DNA from: Verrucomicrobiota bacterium
GTDB taxonomy: Bacteria; Verrucomicrobiota; Verrucomicrobiia; Limisphaerales; UBA9464
Reading direction: 5' to 3'
NCBI GenBank assembly: GCA_016871615.1
Contig: VHCX01000004.1
Coordinates: 49,153-113,152, forward strand
DNA: 64,000 nt
Part shown: piece by piece, positions 25,701-35,835 of the stretch
How positions within the stretch are numbered: the first letter of the stretch is position 1
Layout of the letters: each line of letters opens with the position of its first letter
Program-made: the position numbers and the translations under genes
The notes under the pieces: generated by a model
Told to the model about the DNA's origin: nothing
What the model saw: the letters and a program-made list of their open reading frames with translations, nothing else
Database searches by the model: none

Positions 25701-27371
25701 GGATTGCGGCAGGTGACGCGACTGGCCGGGGGTTCCGGACATTTCCTGGCAGTGCAGACGGACCCGGACGCCGACACCGACGGGGTGAGCGATGCCATGG
25801 AGCGGGCCACAGGCTCCAACCCTGCCGCGCCGGACTCCGATGGCGACGGCCTCGAGGACGGTCTGGAACCCCGCCTGGGATCCAGCCCCGTCCTCGCGGA
25901 CACCGACGGGGACGGCCTCGACGACCGGTTGGAATGGCTGCACGGGCTCGATGCCCTCGTCGGCACCGAGCGACCCGACGGGTGGATGGGGATCCGTCCG
26001 CTGGTCTCCCTGCGGACCTTCGCGCTCGGCGGCGACGGCTACCGCCTGCAGGGTTCCTGGGACGGCCTCACGTGGACCTCCCTCGAGGAACCCCGCCGTG
26101 AGGCCCCGGGCTGGACCCAGCGGTTCTTGGCCCCGCTGCCGTTGTGGCCTCTGTACCGGCTCGCAGGACCGGACCGCGGGGATGCTCCGGGCGAGTCCCC
26201 GGTCGAAGGCACCGTGGTGGCCTGGGGAGACGGCCGCCTCGGACAGACCTCCGTCCCCCGGGGCCTCGGGACCCTTCGCCAGATCAGCGCCGGAACCTGG
26301 CACACGCTGGCGCTCCGCGCCGACGGCACGGTCGTGGCCTGGGGCGACTCGACCGACGGCAAACTGTCGGTCCCGCCGACCCTCCGCGACGTCGTGGCCG
26401 TCGCCGCCGGCGGCAACCACTCGCTGGCGCTCGACGCCTCGGGCCGCATCACCGGCTGGGGACGGGAGGCCTCCGGCCAGACCGTCGCCCCCGCGCTGCG
26501 AGCCCCGGCGACGGCCATCGCCGCCGGGGGCGACTACGGCCTGGCGCTGCTGGCCGATGGAACGGTCGTCGCCTGGGGCGCCAACTACAGCGGGCAGCTT
26601 GAGGTGCCCCCGGGACTGCGCGACGTGGTCGCGATCGCGGCCGGCTGGAGCCATGCGGTCGCGCTCCGCAAGGACGGCACGGTGGCCTGCTGGGGGAACA
26701 ACCGGGCAGGCCAATGCGAGCCCCCTCCGGGCCTGGTCGGCGTGGTGGCGGTGGCGGCGGGCGACGCGCACACCGTGGCGCTGCGGGCCGACGGGTCCGT
26801 GGTGGTCTGGGGGGCCGACGGGGACGGACAACGGAGGGTTCCGGCCGGTCTCGACCGGGTGGTCCGGGTCCAGGCCGGCTACAACCACACCGTGGCGCTG
26901 CGGGACACCGGAGAGCTCGTGTCCTGGGGCGGCGAGTCGGGCGACGTGCTCCGGGTCCCGGCCTCGGCCACGGCGGCCCTGCAGGTCTCGGCCGGCGGAT
27001 TCCACACGGTGGCCCTGCTCCAGGCCCGCGACACCGACGGGGACGGCCTTGATGACCGCCTCGAGGCCGTCCTCGGGACCTCTCCAGAGGCCGCGGACAC
27101 CGATGGCGACGGGTTGTCCGACGCCCGGGAATGGCGCTTCGGCTCCGATCCAAAGGTGCCCGGCGAGGCGGCCGACGGGACGGTCCGGGTCCTGCCGGCG
27201 GTCCAGCTCGACGTCTTCACGCTGGGTTCGCGGACCTATCGGCTGCAGGTCTCGACCAACCTCCTCGACGTCTCCGATCTGGGGCCTCCGATCCGCGGGG
27301 TGACCGGCTTCAGTTCCCAGCAGGTCGAGATCCTCGACTCCAACCAGTTCTTCCGGCTGATCCACCCATGA
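22743..27371 (+). CDS. Giant secreted RCC1-repeat protein with thrombospondin type 3 and Ig-like domains
   Basis: This 1542-residue exported protein is built from repeating modules. After a signal peptide come calcium-binding TSP3 repeats (DSDGDGLSD, DTDGDGANDLAEYLAGT, about 45-85), an Ig-like domain (YQWFRDGRALPGQTN, about 150-205) and RCC1/BLIP-II propeller repeats of the form 'VVAWGDNxxGQ..VP..L..VVAIAAG..H..AL' (about 222-485). A second set repeats this order: TSP3 489-592, a Pro-rich linker 625-672, Ig 677-735 and RCC1 747-1005. A third set has TSP3 then RCC1 (1007-1426), a last TSP3 and a short C-terminal domain ending QVEILDSNQFFRLIHP. Similar short C-terminal domains occur in other secreted verrucomicrobial proteins. 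A role in surface adhesion or carbohydrate binding is inferred. GTG at 22737 is an alternative start. Confidence 0.88.
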   Translation: MPVKTSFHSLSRAILTGLLLLATCVDSTLLGAKSTQPPRAKAFPEPDSDGDGLSDVLELRFDSDPFAADTDGDGANDLAEYLAGTRPRDKTSIPLFQPADRDRQLLGGDLLRLRPLSIKPLSLKTNETIVTNEPPAAGGDPTYTTNREVITNYTTYQWFRDGRALPGQTNLHLVLFGAERPDSGRYLLEARLEDSIQREPKGIRIDVLGTRAVREFPRPSGELVTWGREVGSSPPRLTNAVGVARGFVHAYAVDAGGKLSGWGTNTLGQLGTPANLPPVRDVAAGAFHTVALLTNGTVRAWGDNRFGQTSVPEGLASVVAVAAGQFHTMALRQDGTVVCWGDNGRLQCLVPPGVSGAVAIAAGAAHSVALMADGSVVCWGSDERGQATEPAKAPRIARIAAGDHHTLALTREGRVIAWGDTAQKQVPAPPRLPPLIAIAGGATFSVGLDANGTGTGWGTTGLAPMAALQTNLLAVAAGFQAAAGIRGRADGDQDGVDDPTERALGLSTVSPDSDQDGLEDGIELRLGLDPLLPDSDGDGLADLSEISQSTDSDGDGIPDTEELRRGLNPLARDTDSDGAPDGDEVAAGTDPASAGSYPVFELLDRDRQLLAGDRLVLRVVSLVPATPALPPAPVAPPPPPTPVDPEADPGADPGGTGETGGTSTNAPPTPPAPAIKQPTFQWFRNDRAIAGHTNASLVLHDTLPEESGTYRLEAYLDLTNRVQTSRGLRVEVLELRRAVLPERSVGRLVAWGDDTFGQASPPAGAGPVDAVAAGFGHSLALRTNGTVVAWGLDSRGQARVPAGLTDVVAIAAGGGHSVALTRDGRVVAWGDNDRGQTAVPSLLTNAVAIAAGDLHTLALDAAGRIWAWGDSTAGQTNAQVRGATRLFAGATASGWLDGSGRFRTAGSPGATNLAGIVGFTARDGQGLLLGRNGAVFPVPGTAGTPPGAASPALGIALTRSVGAAVAPDGSITAWGDTNAPAWRVPAGLRQVTRLAGGSGHFLAVQTDPDADTDGVSDAMERATGSNPAAPDSDGDGLEDGLEPRLGSSPVLADTDGDGLDDRLEWLHGLDALVGTERPDGWMGIRPLVSLRTFALGGDGYRLQGSWDGLTWTSLEEPRREAPGWTQRFLAPLPLWPLYRLAGPDRGDAPGESPVEGTVVAWGDGRLGQTSVPRGLGTLRQISAGTWHTLALRADGTVVAWGDSTDGKLSVPPTLRDVVAVAAGGNHSLALDASGRITGWGREASGQTVAPALRAPATAIAAGGDYGLALLADGTVVAWGANYSGQLEVPPGLRDVVAIAAGWSHAVALRKDGTVACWGNNRAGQCEPPPGLVGVVAVAAGDAHTVALRADGSVVVWGADGDGQRRVPAGLDRVVRVQAGYNHTVALRDTGELVSWGGESGDVLRVPASATAALQVSAGGFHTVALLQARDTDGDGLDDRLEAVLGTSPEAADTDGDGLSDAREWRFGSDPKVPGEAADGTVRVLPAVQLDVFTLGSRTYRLQVSTNLLDVSDLGPPIRGVTGFSSQQVEILDSNQFFRLIHP

Positions 27372-27521
27372 CGGCGGCCGGCCGGCATCGGGCAAGGGGC
27401 GACGGGCCCACAGTCCCGGGCGGGGGACCCTGACCTGGGACGGGATATCAACAGGCCTTGGCGCAGACCGGGGCATGGGGGCATGCTTCGGCGGCCCATC
27501 CGGATCCACCCGCAACATCCC

Positions 27522-28670
27522 ATGCCTTCCAAGCCCGCCGCATCCGCCCGCCGTCGCCTGACCGCCGTGCTGGGCAGCCTGTCGCTGCTGCTGACCCTGC
27601 GCGCGGAGATCCCGCTGGTGGACCTCGCCGCCGAGAACGATCGGCGCAGCGTCGTGGACCGCGAGGAGGGCCAGTACCTCGGCCATCCCACCACCGTGCT
27701 GCTGGAGGACGGAACGACGGTCCTGTGCGTCTACCCCAAGGGCCATGGCAAGGGAGCCATCCAGCTCAAGCGCAGCCCCGACGGCGGCCGCACCTGGGGC
27801 CCGCGACAACCCGTGCCCGAGAACTGGGCGACCTCGCTGGAGACACCCACCCTCCACCGGGTGATCGACGCCGACGGTCGCAAGCGCCTCATCGTCTGGT
27901 CCGGCCTCTGGCCCGCGCGGCTGTCCGTCTCCGAGGACGACGGTCGCACCTGGTCCCCCCTGAAGGCCGCCGGGGACTGGGGCGGCATCGTGGTGATGGG
28001 GTCGGTGGAGGCGGTGCGCCGGCAACCGGGCCACTACCTCGCCTGGTTCCATGACGACGGCCGCTTCTTCTCCAGGGACGCCAAGCCCTCGAAGCCGCCG
28101 GAGTTCCGGCTCTGCCAGGTGCGCTCGGAGGACGGCGGCCGGACCTGGTCGCAACCGCGCACCCTGTGGATCGGCTCGGAGATCCACCTCTGCGAACCCG
28201 GCGCGGTGCGCTCCCCGGACGGCCGCACCCTGGTGCTGCTGCTGCGCGAGAACCGCCGGCGGAAACCCTCCCACCGCATGGTCTCCACGGACGAGGGCGC
28301 GACCTGGGGCGACCCGGTCGAGCTGCCGGCCAGCCTCACCGGGGACCGTCACACGGCCAAGCACACCCCGGACGGCCGCCTGGTGATCTCCTTCCGCGAC
28401 ACCGCCCAGGGATCCCCGACCGCCGGCGACTGGATCGCCTGGGTCGGCCGGTTCGAGGACCTGATGCAGGGACGCGAGGGCCAGTATCGGATCCGCCTCG
28501 GCGACAACCACCATGCCTGGGACTGCGCCTACCCGGGCGTGGAGGTGCTGCCCGACGGGACGGTGCTGGCCACGACCTACGGCCACTGGGACGCGGGCAA
28601 GCCGCCGTACATCGTCTCGGTGCGGTTCCGCCTCGCGGAGATCGACCGGCGCCTCGCCGGGAAACGCTGA
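27522..28670 (+). CDS. Exported sialidase-like (BNR/Asp-box) protein
   Basis: This 382-residue protein begins with a signal peptide (ARRRLTAVLGSLSLLLTLRAE) and folds as a six-bladed sialidase propeller, judged by four Asp-boxes: SPDGGRTWG, SEDDGRTWS, SEDGGRTWS and STDEGATWG. Members of the exo-alpha-sialidase family hydrolyse terminal sialic acids, but many environmental members with the same fold act on other sugars or have no proven activity. Candidate active-site arginines cannot be confirmed by eye. I chose the ATG at 27522 because it starts the signal peptide; 13 further residues are possible upstream. It is convergent with the methyltransferase gene 17 bases away. Confidence 0.8.
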   Translation: MPSKPAASARRRLTAVLGSLSLLLTLRAEIPLVDLAAENDRRSVVDREEGQYLGHPTTVLLEDGTTVLCVYPKGHGKGAIQLKRSPDGGRTWGPRQPVPENWATSLETPTLHRVIDADGRKRLIVWSGLWPARLSVSEDDGRTWSPLKAAGDWGGIVVMGSVEAVRRQPGHYLAWFHDDGRFFSRDAKPSKPPEFRLCQVRSEDGGRTWSQPRTLWIGSEIHLCEPGAVRSPDGRTLVLLLRENRRRKPSHRMVSTDEGATWGDPVELPASLTGDRHTAKHTPDGRLVISFRDTAQGSPTAGDWIAWVGRFEDLMQGREGQYRIRLGDNHHAWDCAYPGVEVLPDGTVLATTYGHWDAGKPPYIVSVRFRLAEIDRRLAGKR

Positions 28671-28687
28671 CGGGACCCGGAACGGGA

Positions 28688-29425
28688 CTACCGGCGCAGA
28701 TGCCTGAGGATCTTGCCCGGGAAATACGGCAGGGCGAGGGCAACCTCCTTGAGCATGCGGGGCGACATCTGGGAGGGCACCGTGGCCGTCACATAGGCAC
28801 GCGGGTGGACGAGATCCTCGGGCCAGTCGCGGGCGGCCTCCCGCGCCTCCGGGAGGTCGGCGAGTCGTTCGGCCCGCACGAACAGGAAGAGATTCTGCAC
28901 GTACCACCAGGCGACCTTGTCGTTGCCCCAGATCTGGTGCCGCACGCAGTCCAACGGGACGAAGCCCTGCGAGCGGAACCGGCGGGTCCAGTGGCTCTGG
29001 AACTGCTCGTTCACATGATGGGTGCCGCCCTGCCCCGGGATGGCCGCACTGAAGGCCACGACATCGCCCAGCGAGCAGAGGTCGGCCACGAAGGAATCGG
29101 CCCGCGACGGGTCGAGGTGCTCGGCCACCTCGAGGCAGTTGACCAGGTCGAAGCGGCGGTCCAGTCGCAGGGGCTGGGAGAGGTCGCGGCGCAGGAAACG
29201 GTCCGACGGGATCAGGAGCTGGTCGGCCTGGACGATGTCCCCGTCGATGCCGAGCACCTCGCATCCCGCCTGGGCATAGGCCTGTGCCCAGGTGCCCGAC
29301 CCGCACCCGACATCCACGACGGTGCGGGCCGGCACCATCTTCAGCAGCAGGGGGACGACCTCCCGGGCCGACCCGGCCGAATCCTCCTTCAACCCCTCAT
29401 AATACCGGGTGGAATAGGCGCTCAT
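28688..29425 (-). CDS. Class I SAM-dependent methyltransferase
   Basis: This 245-residue predicted methyltransferase has motif I TVVDVGCGSGTWAQAYA (about residues 35-51), the acidic motif II GIDGD, motif IV FDLVNCLEVAEHLDP and the following FSAAIPGQGGTHHVNEQ. The last phrase, with the tryptophan-rich WGNDKVAWWYVQN, is typical of methyltransferases found near glycan or surface-polysaccharide genes, but no such cluster is present here. The ATG at 29425 (MSAYSTRYYEGL) starts the conserved region; the longer ORF to 29863 overlaps a better coding frame on the other strand. There is no signal peptide. The substrate is unknown. Confidence 0.8.
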   Translation of the reverse strand: MSAYSTRYYEGLKEDSAGSAREVVPLLLKMVPARTVVDVGCGSGTWAQAYAQAGCEVLGIDGDIVQADQLLIPSDRFLRRDLSQPLRLDRRFDLVNCLEVAEHLDPSRADSFVADLCSLGDVVAFSAAIPGQGGTHHVNEQFQSHWTRRFRSQGFVPLDCVRHQIWGNDKVAWWYVQNLFLFVRAERLADLPEAREAARDWPEDLVHPRAYVTATVPSQMSPRMLKEVALALPYFPGKILRHLRR

Positions 29426-29652
29426 CGCCGACAGCCTACGGAGCGGGCCCGGGCTCGGGAATCCAATTCGGGCAATCCGTGGGTGGCCCGAGGTGGCCGG
29501 GGGCGGCGCATCGAGATGCCAGTCGGCGCAGGCTCCCCCCGGCCATTGACGCGGCCGCGGTTTGGGCTTTGTTGGACATAGACTGGGGCCGTCCCGGGCT
29601 GTCCACGGGTCCCGGGGGCGGTCCGGTCCAAACCAACCAATCCCATCCGTCG

Positions 29653-30066
29653 ATGACACGCCACCCACCAGCGCCCAGCCGGCCGTTGCCGCGAAACAGC
29701 CCCGGTTCCCGGGTTCGCGACGTTGCTGGTCGCCCCGCGACCCCATCCCGGACCCGCCCCGGAACTGGGATCCGGACCCCGGCCATCGCGGGAGCGTTCC
29801 TCTCGCCACGCCCCCTGCCGACGCCCCTCGACCATCTTCTCGATCGGCTGCTTGCGGCGGCACTCCAGCGCAACGCGACCCCGTCGCTGGTGCCGGCCAT
29901 CCGACAGGCCGCCCACGAGGCGGCGGCGATCGCCTGGCTTCAACCGTTCCCGCTGCTGGTCCTGCCGGGGCTCTTCGAGGAGAAGCTCATCGCCACCCGG
30001 CGCCGCCACCACCAGCAGAACCTCATCCTCTCCCGGTCCGGAGAGTGGCTGGGCCTGGCCTCGTAG
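29653..30066 (+). CDS. Small protein of unknown function
   Basis: I recognise no family. From about residue 48 the frame is clearly coding in style, with a very high G/C share at third codon positions and a continuous helical, amphipathic sequence (HLLDRLLAAALQRN, IRQAAHEAAAIAWLQPFPLLVLPGLFEEK, TRRRHHQQN). The first 45 residues are rich in Pro, Arg and Ser and may be non-coding, so a start further downstream is possible; ATG at 29653 is the best in-frame choice. It lies between two minus-strand genes. The 227 bases before it (29426-29652) show nothing recognisable. Confidence 0.5.
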   Translation: MTRHPPAPSRPLPRNSPGSRVRDVAGRPATPSRTRPGTGIRTPAIAGAFLSPRPLPTPLDHLLDRLLAAALQRNATPSLVPAIRQAAHEAAAIAWLQPFPLLVLPGLFEEKLIATRRRHHQQNLILSRSGEWLGLAS

Positions 30067-30112
30067 CCGGATCGGGCACGGCCCCGGAGCCGCCCCACGG
30101 GCCGCCGGACCC

Positions 30113-31660
<1,548 letters not shown>

Positions 31661-31790
31661 ACGAGAGCCACGAAGCGTGGCCGACGGGCCGGGGCCGTCA
31701 ACGCTTCAGCGGGGATCCGCCGGTGCCGCCCGTGCCGGTGGGGGCAACCGGAGCTTGAGATCGCCGACCCGTCACGCCTTCATCTGGGCC

Positions 31791-32423
31791 GTGCAAGGCG
31801 AGAACAGATGGAGGCTGGGTGTCCTGGGTTCGGGCAAGGGATCGAACTTCGTCGCGATCGCCCGGGCCATCGAGGACGGCACGTTGCCGGCCGAGGTGGG
31901 ACTGGTGATCAGCGACGTGGAGGGCGCGGGTATCCTGCAGCATGCCCGGGAACGCGGGATCCCGGCCCGCTTCATCGCTCCGGGGTCGTTCCGGACCAAG
32001 TTGGACCCGCAGGCCGAGGCGGCTTCCATCGCGGCCCTGAAGGAGGCCCGCATCGACCTGGTGGTGCTGGCGGGCTTCATGCGCATCCTCAAGGGCGACT
32101 TCCTCAAGGCCTTCGACGGCAGGGTGGTCAACATCCACCCGTCGCTGCTGCCCTCCTTCCCGGGACTCGAGGCCTGGAAGCAGGCGCTGGACTACGGGGT
32201 CAAGGTGACGGGGTGCACGGTGCACCTGGTCGACCAGGGGGTGGACACCGGCCCCATCCTCGCACAACGAGCGGTTCCTGTGCTGGAGGGCGACACCACC
32301 GCCTCGCTGCACCAGCGCATCCAGGAGGCCGAGCGCACGCTCTACCCCGAGACGTTGGCCCGTTGGGCCCGGGGGGAGTCCGGACTCCGCATCCCCCCGC
32401 AATCGACCCATCCCGCCTCATGA
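31791..32423 (+). CDS. purN: Phosphoribosylglycinamide formyltransferase
   Basis: PurN transfers a formyl group from 10-formyl-tetrahydrofolate to GAR in purine synthesis. The 210-residue protein starts with the substrate-binding loop [16 protein letters not shown] and has the catalytic triad region: Asn and His in [16 protein letters not shown], and the downstream Asp in [10 protein letters not shown]. The AGFMRIL loop (folate binding) is present. The ORF track begins at 31464, antisense to purH. GTG at 31791 ([14 protein letters not shown]) is the only plausible start close to the conserved core. The stop codon overlaps the next start as ATGA, so the downstream hydrolase is probably co-translated. 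Confidence 0.95.
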   Translation: MQGENRWRLGVLGSGKGSNFVAIARAIEDGTLPAEVGLVISDVEGAGILQHARERGIPARFIAPGSFRTKLDPQAEAASIAALKEARIDLVVLAGFMRILKGDFLKAFDGRVVNIHPSLLPSFPGLEAWKQALDYGVKVTGCTVHLVDQGVDTGPILAQRAVPVLEGDTTASLHQRIQEAERTLYPETLARWARGESGLRIPPQSTHPAS

Positions 32424-33469
32424 CGCTGCGCCGGTTCCTCCTCCGCAGCCTGGCCGTGCTGGCCGGGCTGGTGCTCGTGACGACGGCCCTGGCCGGCGCC
32501 TTGTGGCTCTACTTCCACCCGACGGTGGCCGACGTGCGCCGGATCCCCTACGGACAGCGGCACGGGCAGGAACTGGCCTACGACGTGGTCCGGCCCGAGA
32601 ACCCGAACGGCCTTGGCGTGGCCTTGATGGTCAGCGGGAGCTGGAAGTCGGGCACCAACAGCTTCCGCCCCTGGATGACGGCCCCGCTGCTGCGCCGGGG
32701 GTACACCATCCTCGCCGTCTACCACGTCTCCCAGCCCACGGCGACCGTGGCCGAGATCTTCGACGACGTATCCCGGGCCGTGCGCCACATCCGTCACCAT
32801 GCCCGGGAGCACGGCATCGATCCGACCCGTCTCGGGGTCACCGGCGGCAGCGCGGGCGGACACCTGAGCCTGCTCCTGGCGACGCGCGGGGCGGCCGGAC
32901 CGGCGGAGGCGACCGACCCCGTGGACCGCGAGAGCTGTGCAGTGCAGGCCGTGGCGATCTTCTATCCGGTGACCGACCTGCTCAACCTCGGGGCCTCGAC
33001 CGAGAACCTCCACGACGGCGGCCCGCCCAAGAGCTTCGTGAAGGCCTTCCGCCCGCAACCCGGCGGGCCGACCAACTGGACGGACCTCGGGCGGTCGCTC
33101 TCACCCATCTTCCACGTGCACCCCCGGACGCCACCGACCCTCATCTACCACGGCGACGCCGACACGCTCGTGCCGCTGGACCAGTCGCAGCGCTACCAGG
33201 CCCGCGCCTGCGAGGTCGGGCCCGAGGTGGAACTGGTGGTCCATCCCGGCGGCCGCCACGGCTGGCTCACGATGCTCTGGGACATCCGCCACTTCGCCGA
33301 GTGGTTCGACCGTCACCTCCGGCCCGGGGGAACCGACGTCCGGGCCTCCCTGCCCGACGAGGGCTCCGGAAAATCCGTCCTTGGCACCCCGCGTCCGGCT
33401 GGGCTTGATCATGTACCAGCATGGCCTCCTCCCCGACTTCCCACGTTCCCGGAAGCCCGACCCGGTTGA
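32420..33469 (+). CDS. Membrane-anchored alpha/beta hydrolase
   Basis: This 349-residue protein has an N-terminal hydrophobic anchor or signal ([25 protein letters not shown]) and an alpha/beta-hydrolase domain of the acetylesterase/prolyl oligopeptidase type. The nucleophile elbow is [12 protein letters not shown], with Asp in [13 protein letters not shown] and His in [11 protein letters not shown] completing the triad. An esterase acting on exported or membrane substrates is the likeliest role. The ATG overlaps the purN stop as ATGA. Its last 16 codons overlap the start of the next gene by 49 bases in another frame, which accounts for the Pro-rich tail. Co-location with two sugar acyltransferase-like proteins hints at acetyl-ester chemistry on surface sugars. 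Confidence 0.82.
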   Translation: MTLRRFLLRSLAVLAGLVLVTTALAGALWLYFHPTVADVRRIPYGQRHGQELAYDVVRPENPNGLGVALMVSGSWKSGTNSFRPWMTAPLLRRGYTILAVYHVSQPTATVAEIFDDVSRAVRHIRHHAREHGIDPTRLGVTGGSAGGHLSLLLATRGAAGPAEATDPVDRESCAVQAVAIFYPVTDLLNLGASTENLHDGGPPKSFVKAFRPQPGGPTNWTDLGRSLSPIFHVHPRTPPTLIYHGDADTLVPLDQSQRYQARACEVGPEVELVVHPGGRHGWLTMLWDIRHFAEWFDRHLRPGGTDVRASLPDEGSGKSVLGTPRPAGLDHVPAWPPPRLPTFPEARPG

Positions 33470-34554
33470 CCGGGCTCGATGCGCTGCGCGGGTTCGACAT
33501 GTTCTGGATCTGTGGAGCCGACGCCTTCGGTCACGCCTTCGCCAAGGCCGCCGGCGGCCCGGTGAGCCAAACGCTGGCCCTGCAGTTCGAGCACGTCGAG
33601 TGGCAGGGGTTCCGGTTCTACGACCTGATCTTCCCCCTCTTCGTCTTCATCAGCGGCGTGTCCATCGTGCTGTCGCGGTCGTCCAAGCCGCCGGCCGGGG
33701 AGCGGGGGGGCGCACTCAAGGCCATCCTACGGCGCGGGCTGCTGCTGTACCTGCTGGGCGTGTTCTTCTACCGGGGATACGACGGCTGGCATGAGGACAT
33801 CCGCTACCTCGGCGTGCTGCAGCGCATCGCCCTCTGCTACACCGCCGCGGCCACGCTGCACCTCTTCCTGAGCCCCCGGGCCCTGCGGGTCACGCTCGTC
33901 GCGATCCTGCTCGGCTACTGGGGCCTGATGACCCTCGTGCCGGTGCCCGGCGTGGGACCGGCCAACCTGGACCCCGACACCAACCTGGCGCACTGGGTGG
34001 ACGCGCGGTTCCTGGGCGGCAAGAAGTGGAATGGCGCCCACGATCCCGAAGGCCTCCTGAGCACCCTGCCGGCCATCGCGTCCTGCCTGCTGGGCGTGCT
34101 GGCCGGGCTGTTCCTCAAGGATCCCTCGCGCGACGCGGCCGCGCGCCTGAAGGGCCTGACGGCGGCGGGCCTGGCCCTGCTGGCCGTCGGTCACCTCTGG
34201 GGACTGGGGTTCCCGGTCATCAAGAACCTCTGGACCTCCTCCTACGTCTGCGTCGCCGGCGGCTGGAGCTGCCTGCTGCTGGCCCTCTTCCACGGGCTGG
34301 TGGACGTGAAGGGATGGACGGGCTGGGCGAGGCCCTTCACCTGGATCGGCATGAACTCCATCGCCGTGTACCTGGCCTCGAACCTCGCCGACCTGGGCGG
34401 CCTGGCCCTGCGGCTGACCAGCGGCGAGGTGTCGGCCGTGCTCGATCGCATCCATCCCGGCACGGCGGGCGTGGTCACCGCCTTCGTCGCCGTGGGTTTC
34501 TGCCTCTGGCTCGCGTGGTTGCTCCACGGCCGGCGGATCTTCCTGAGGATCTGA
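33421..34554 (+). CDS. HGSNAT-like transmembrane acyltransferase, copy 1
   Basis: This 377-residue polytopic membrane protein is related to heparan-alpha-glucosaminide N-acetyltransferase and bacterial NagX/DUF5009 proteins, which move acetyl groups from cytoplasmic acetyl-CoA across the membrane onto amino sugars. The opening [15 protein letters not shown] is the family hallmark. The sequence FEHVEWQGFRFYDLIFPLFVF keeps the histidine (His58) that aligns with the catalytic His of the human enzyme. About ten hydrophobic segments are visible. The start overlaps the hydrolase gene by 49 bases, suggesting coupled expression. A diverged tandem copy follows at once. Confidence 0.85.
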   Translation: MASSPTSHVPGSPTRLTGLDALRGFDMFWICGADAFGHAFAKAAGGPVSQTLALQFEHVEWQGFRFYDLIFPLFVFISGVSIVLSRSSKPPAGERGGALKAILRRGLLLYLLGVFFYRGYDGWHEDIRYLGVLQRIALCYTAAATLHLFLSPRALRVTLVAILLGYWGLMTLVPVPGVGPANLDPDTNLAHWVDARFLGGKKWNGAHDPEGLLSTLPAIASCLLGVLAGLFLKDPSRDAAARLKGLTAAGLALLAVGHLWGLGFPVIKNLWTSSYVCVAGGWSCLLLALFHGLVDVKGWTGWARPFTWIGMNSIAVYLASNLADLGGLALRLTSGEVSAVLDRIHPGTAGVVTAFVAVGFCLWLAWLLHGRRIFLRI

Positions 34555-34591
34555 GCCCGAACCCACCCAGGACTTGCCACCCCCGACCGAC

Positions 34592-35818
34592 ATGCCCCCG
34601 GAACCCATCGTCCCCAGCGCGCCATCCGACCGGCCCGCCACGCTTCCTGAACGCCTCATGTCGCTCGACGCCCTGCGGGGCTTCGACATGTTCTGGATCG
34701 TGGGCGGGGCCTCGATCCTGCGGGCGCTCGAGAAGTTCAGCGGCTCGCCCATCCTCGGCGGGGCTCGGCAGCAGCTCACCCATGTCGACTGGGCGGGCTT
34801 CCGGTTCTACGACCTGATCTTCCCGCTCTTCGTGTTCATCGCCGGCGTGTCGCTGGTGTTCTCCACGGGCAAGGCCGTCCAGCGCGCTGGCAAGGCGGCG
34901 GCCGTGCGACGATTGCTCGTGCGCGGCCTGCTGCTCTTCGCCGTCGGCGTGTTCTACTCGGGCGGCATCTCGCAGGGCCTGGATGGCATCCGGTGGCTGG
35001 GGGTGCTCAACCGCATCGCGCTGGCCTCCACCGCGGCGGGCATCCTGCTGGTGTTCCTGCCGGTCCGCGCCCTCCTGGGGGTGTGCGCGGGCCTGCTGCT
35101 GGGGTACTGGGCCCTGCTGGCCAAGGTGCCCATCCGCGCCGTGGCCCTGACCCCGACGGCGATCCAGGAGGGCATGGCCCGCACCGGCGCCACCAACGTG
35201 CACCAACTCTACCACGGCACGACCGAGCGGGTGAGCGGCCGGTACGATCCGGGCCTCAATGTCGTGAACCATTTCGACTTCGAGCACCTGCCGGGCCGGA
35301 AGTACGACAAGTACTACGATCCGGAGGGCATCCTGAGCACCTTCCCGGCCATCGCGACCTGCCTGCTCGGCGTCTTCGCAGGCGCCCTCCTGCGCCAGGG
35401 ATCGCTCCGGCCGGGCCAGCGGACGATGCGGCTGGCGGCCGCGGGCGTGGCCTGCCTGGCGGCGGGGTACGCCTGGGGCGAGGTCTTCCCCATCGTGAAG
35501 AAGCTCTGGAGTTCGTCCTTCGTGCTCTTCGCCGGCGGCTGGAGCTTCCTGCTCTTGGCCGGCTTCCATCAGGCGGTGGACGTGTGGGGCTGGCGGCGCT
35601 GGTGCCAGCCGTTCGTGTGGATCGGAACCAATGCGATCACCCTCTACCTGCTGGCCAGCGTCGTGGGCTACGGCTCGGTGGCCGGGCGGTTCCTGTCGCC
35701 CGAGGTGCGGAGCCGATGGGGTGCCACCGGGGAGGTCCTCCATGCGGCCGGCGGCCTGCTGGTGCTCTTCCTCTTCGCGCGGGCCCTGCACCGCCGGGGA
35801 CTATTCCTGCGGCTGTGA
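34592..35818 (+). CDS. HGSNAT-like transmembrane acyltransferase, copy 2
   Basis: This 408-residue paralogue of the preceding gene has MSLDALRGFDMFWIVGG and THVDWAGFRFYDLIFPLFVFIAG, with the catalytic-position His64 preserved. Both copies share the phrase DPEGxLSTxPAIAxCLLGVxAG in the middle and RRGLFLRL/GRRIFLRI at the end. About ten membrane segments are seen. The ORF extends to a TTG at 34574, but the ATG at 34592 is preferred. It is 37 bases downstream of copy 1, so a single transcript from purN through this gene is plausible. Whether the two proteins differ in acceptor sugar or form a heterodimer is unknown. Confidence 0.85.
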   Translation: MPPEPIVPSAPSDRPATLPERLMSLDALRGFDMFWIVGGASILRALEKFSGSPILGGARQQLTHVDWAGFRFYDLIFPLFVFIAGVSLVFSTGKAVQRAGKAAAVRRLLVRGLLLFAVGVFYSGGISQGLDGIRWLGVLNRIALASTAAGILLVFLPVRALLGVCAGLLLGYWALLAKVPIRAVALTPTAIQEGMARTGATNVHQLYHGTTERVSGRYDPGLNVVNHFDFEHLPGRKYDKYYDPEGILSTFPAIATCLLGVFAGALLRQGSLRPGQRTMRLAAAGVACLAAGYAWGEVFPIVKKLWSSSFVLFAGGWSFLLLAGFHQAVDVWGWRRWCQPFVWIGTNAITLYLLASVVGYGSVAGRFLSPEVRSRWGATGEVLHAAGGLLVLFLFARALHRRGLFLRL

Positions 35819-35835
35819 ATCGGCCTGGCCGGCGA

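Noticed and set aside
22743-27371. Interpretation as a regulator of chromosome condensation (RCC1) homologue
   Set aside because: The protein has a signal peptide and extracellular TSP3 and Ig-like modules, so only the propeller fold is shared.
24270-29306. 1678-residue minus-strand ORF
   Set aside because: It is antisense to the RCC1 and sialidase genes, whose domains are clear. The Gly/Arg/Val/Asp-rich composition is the usual shadow of high-GC coding DNA.
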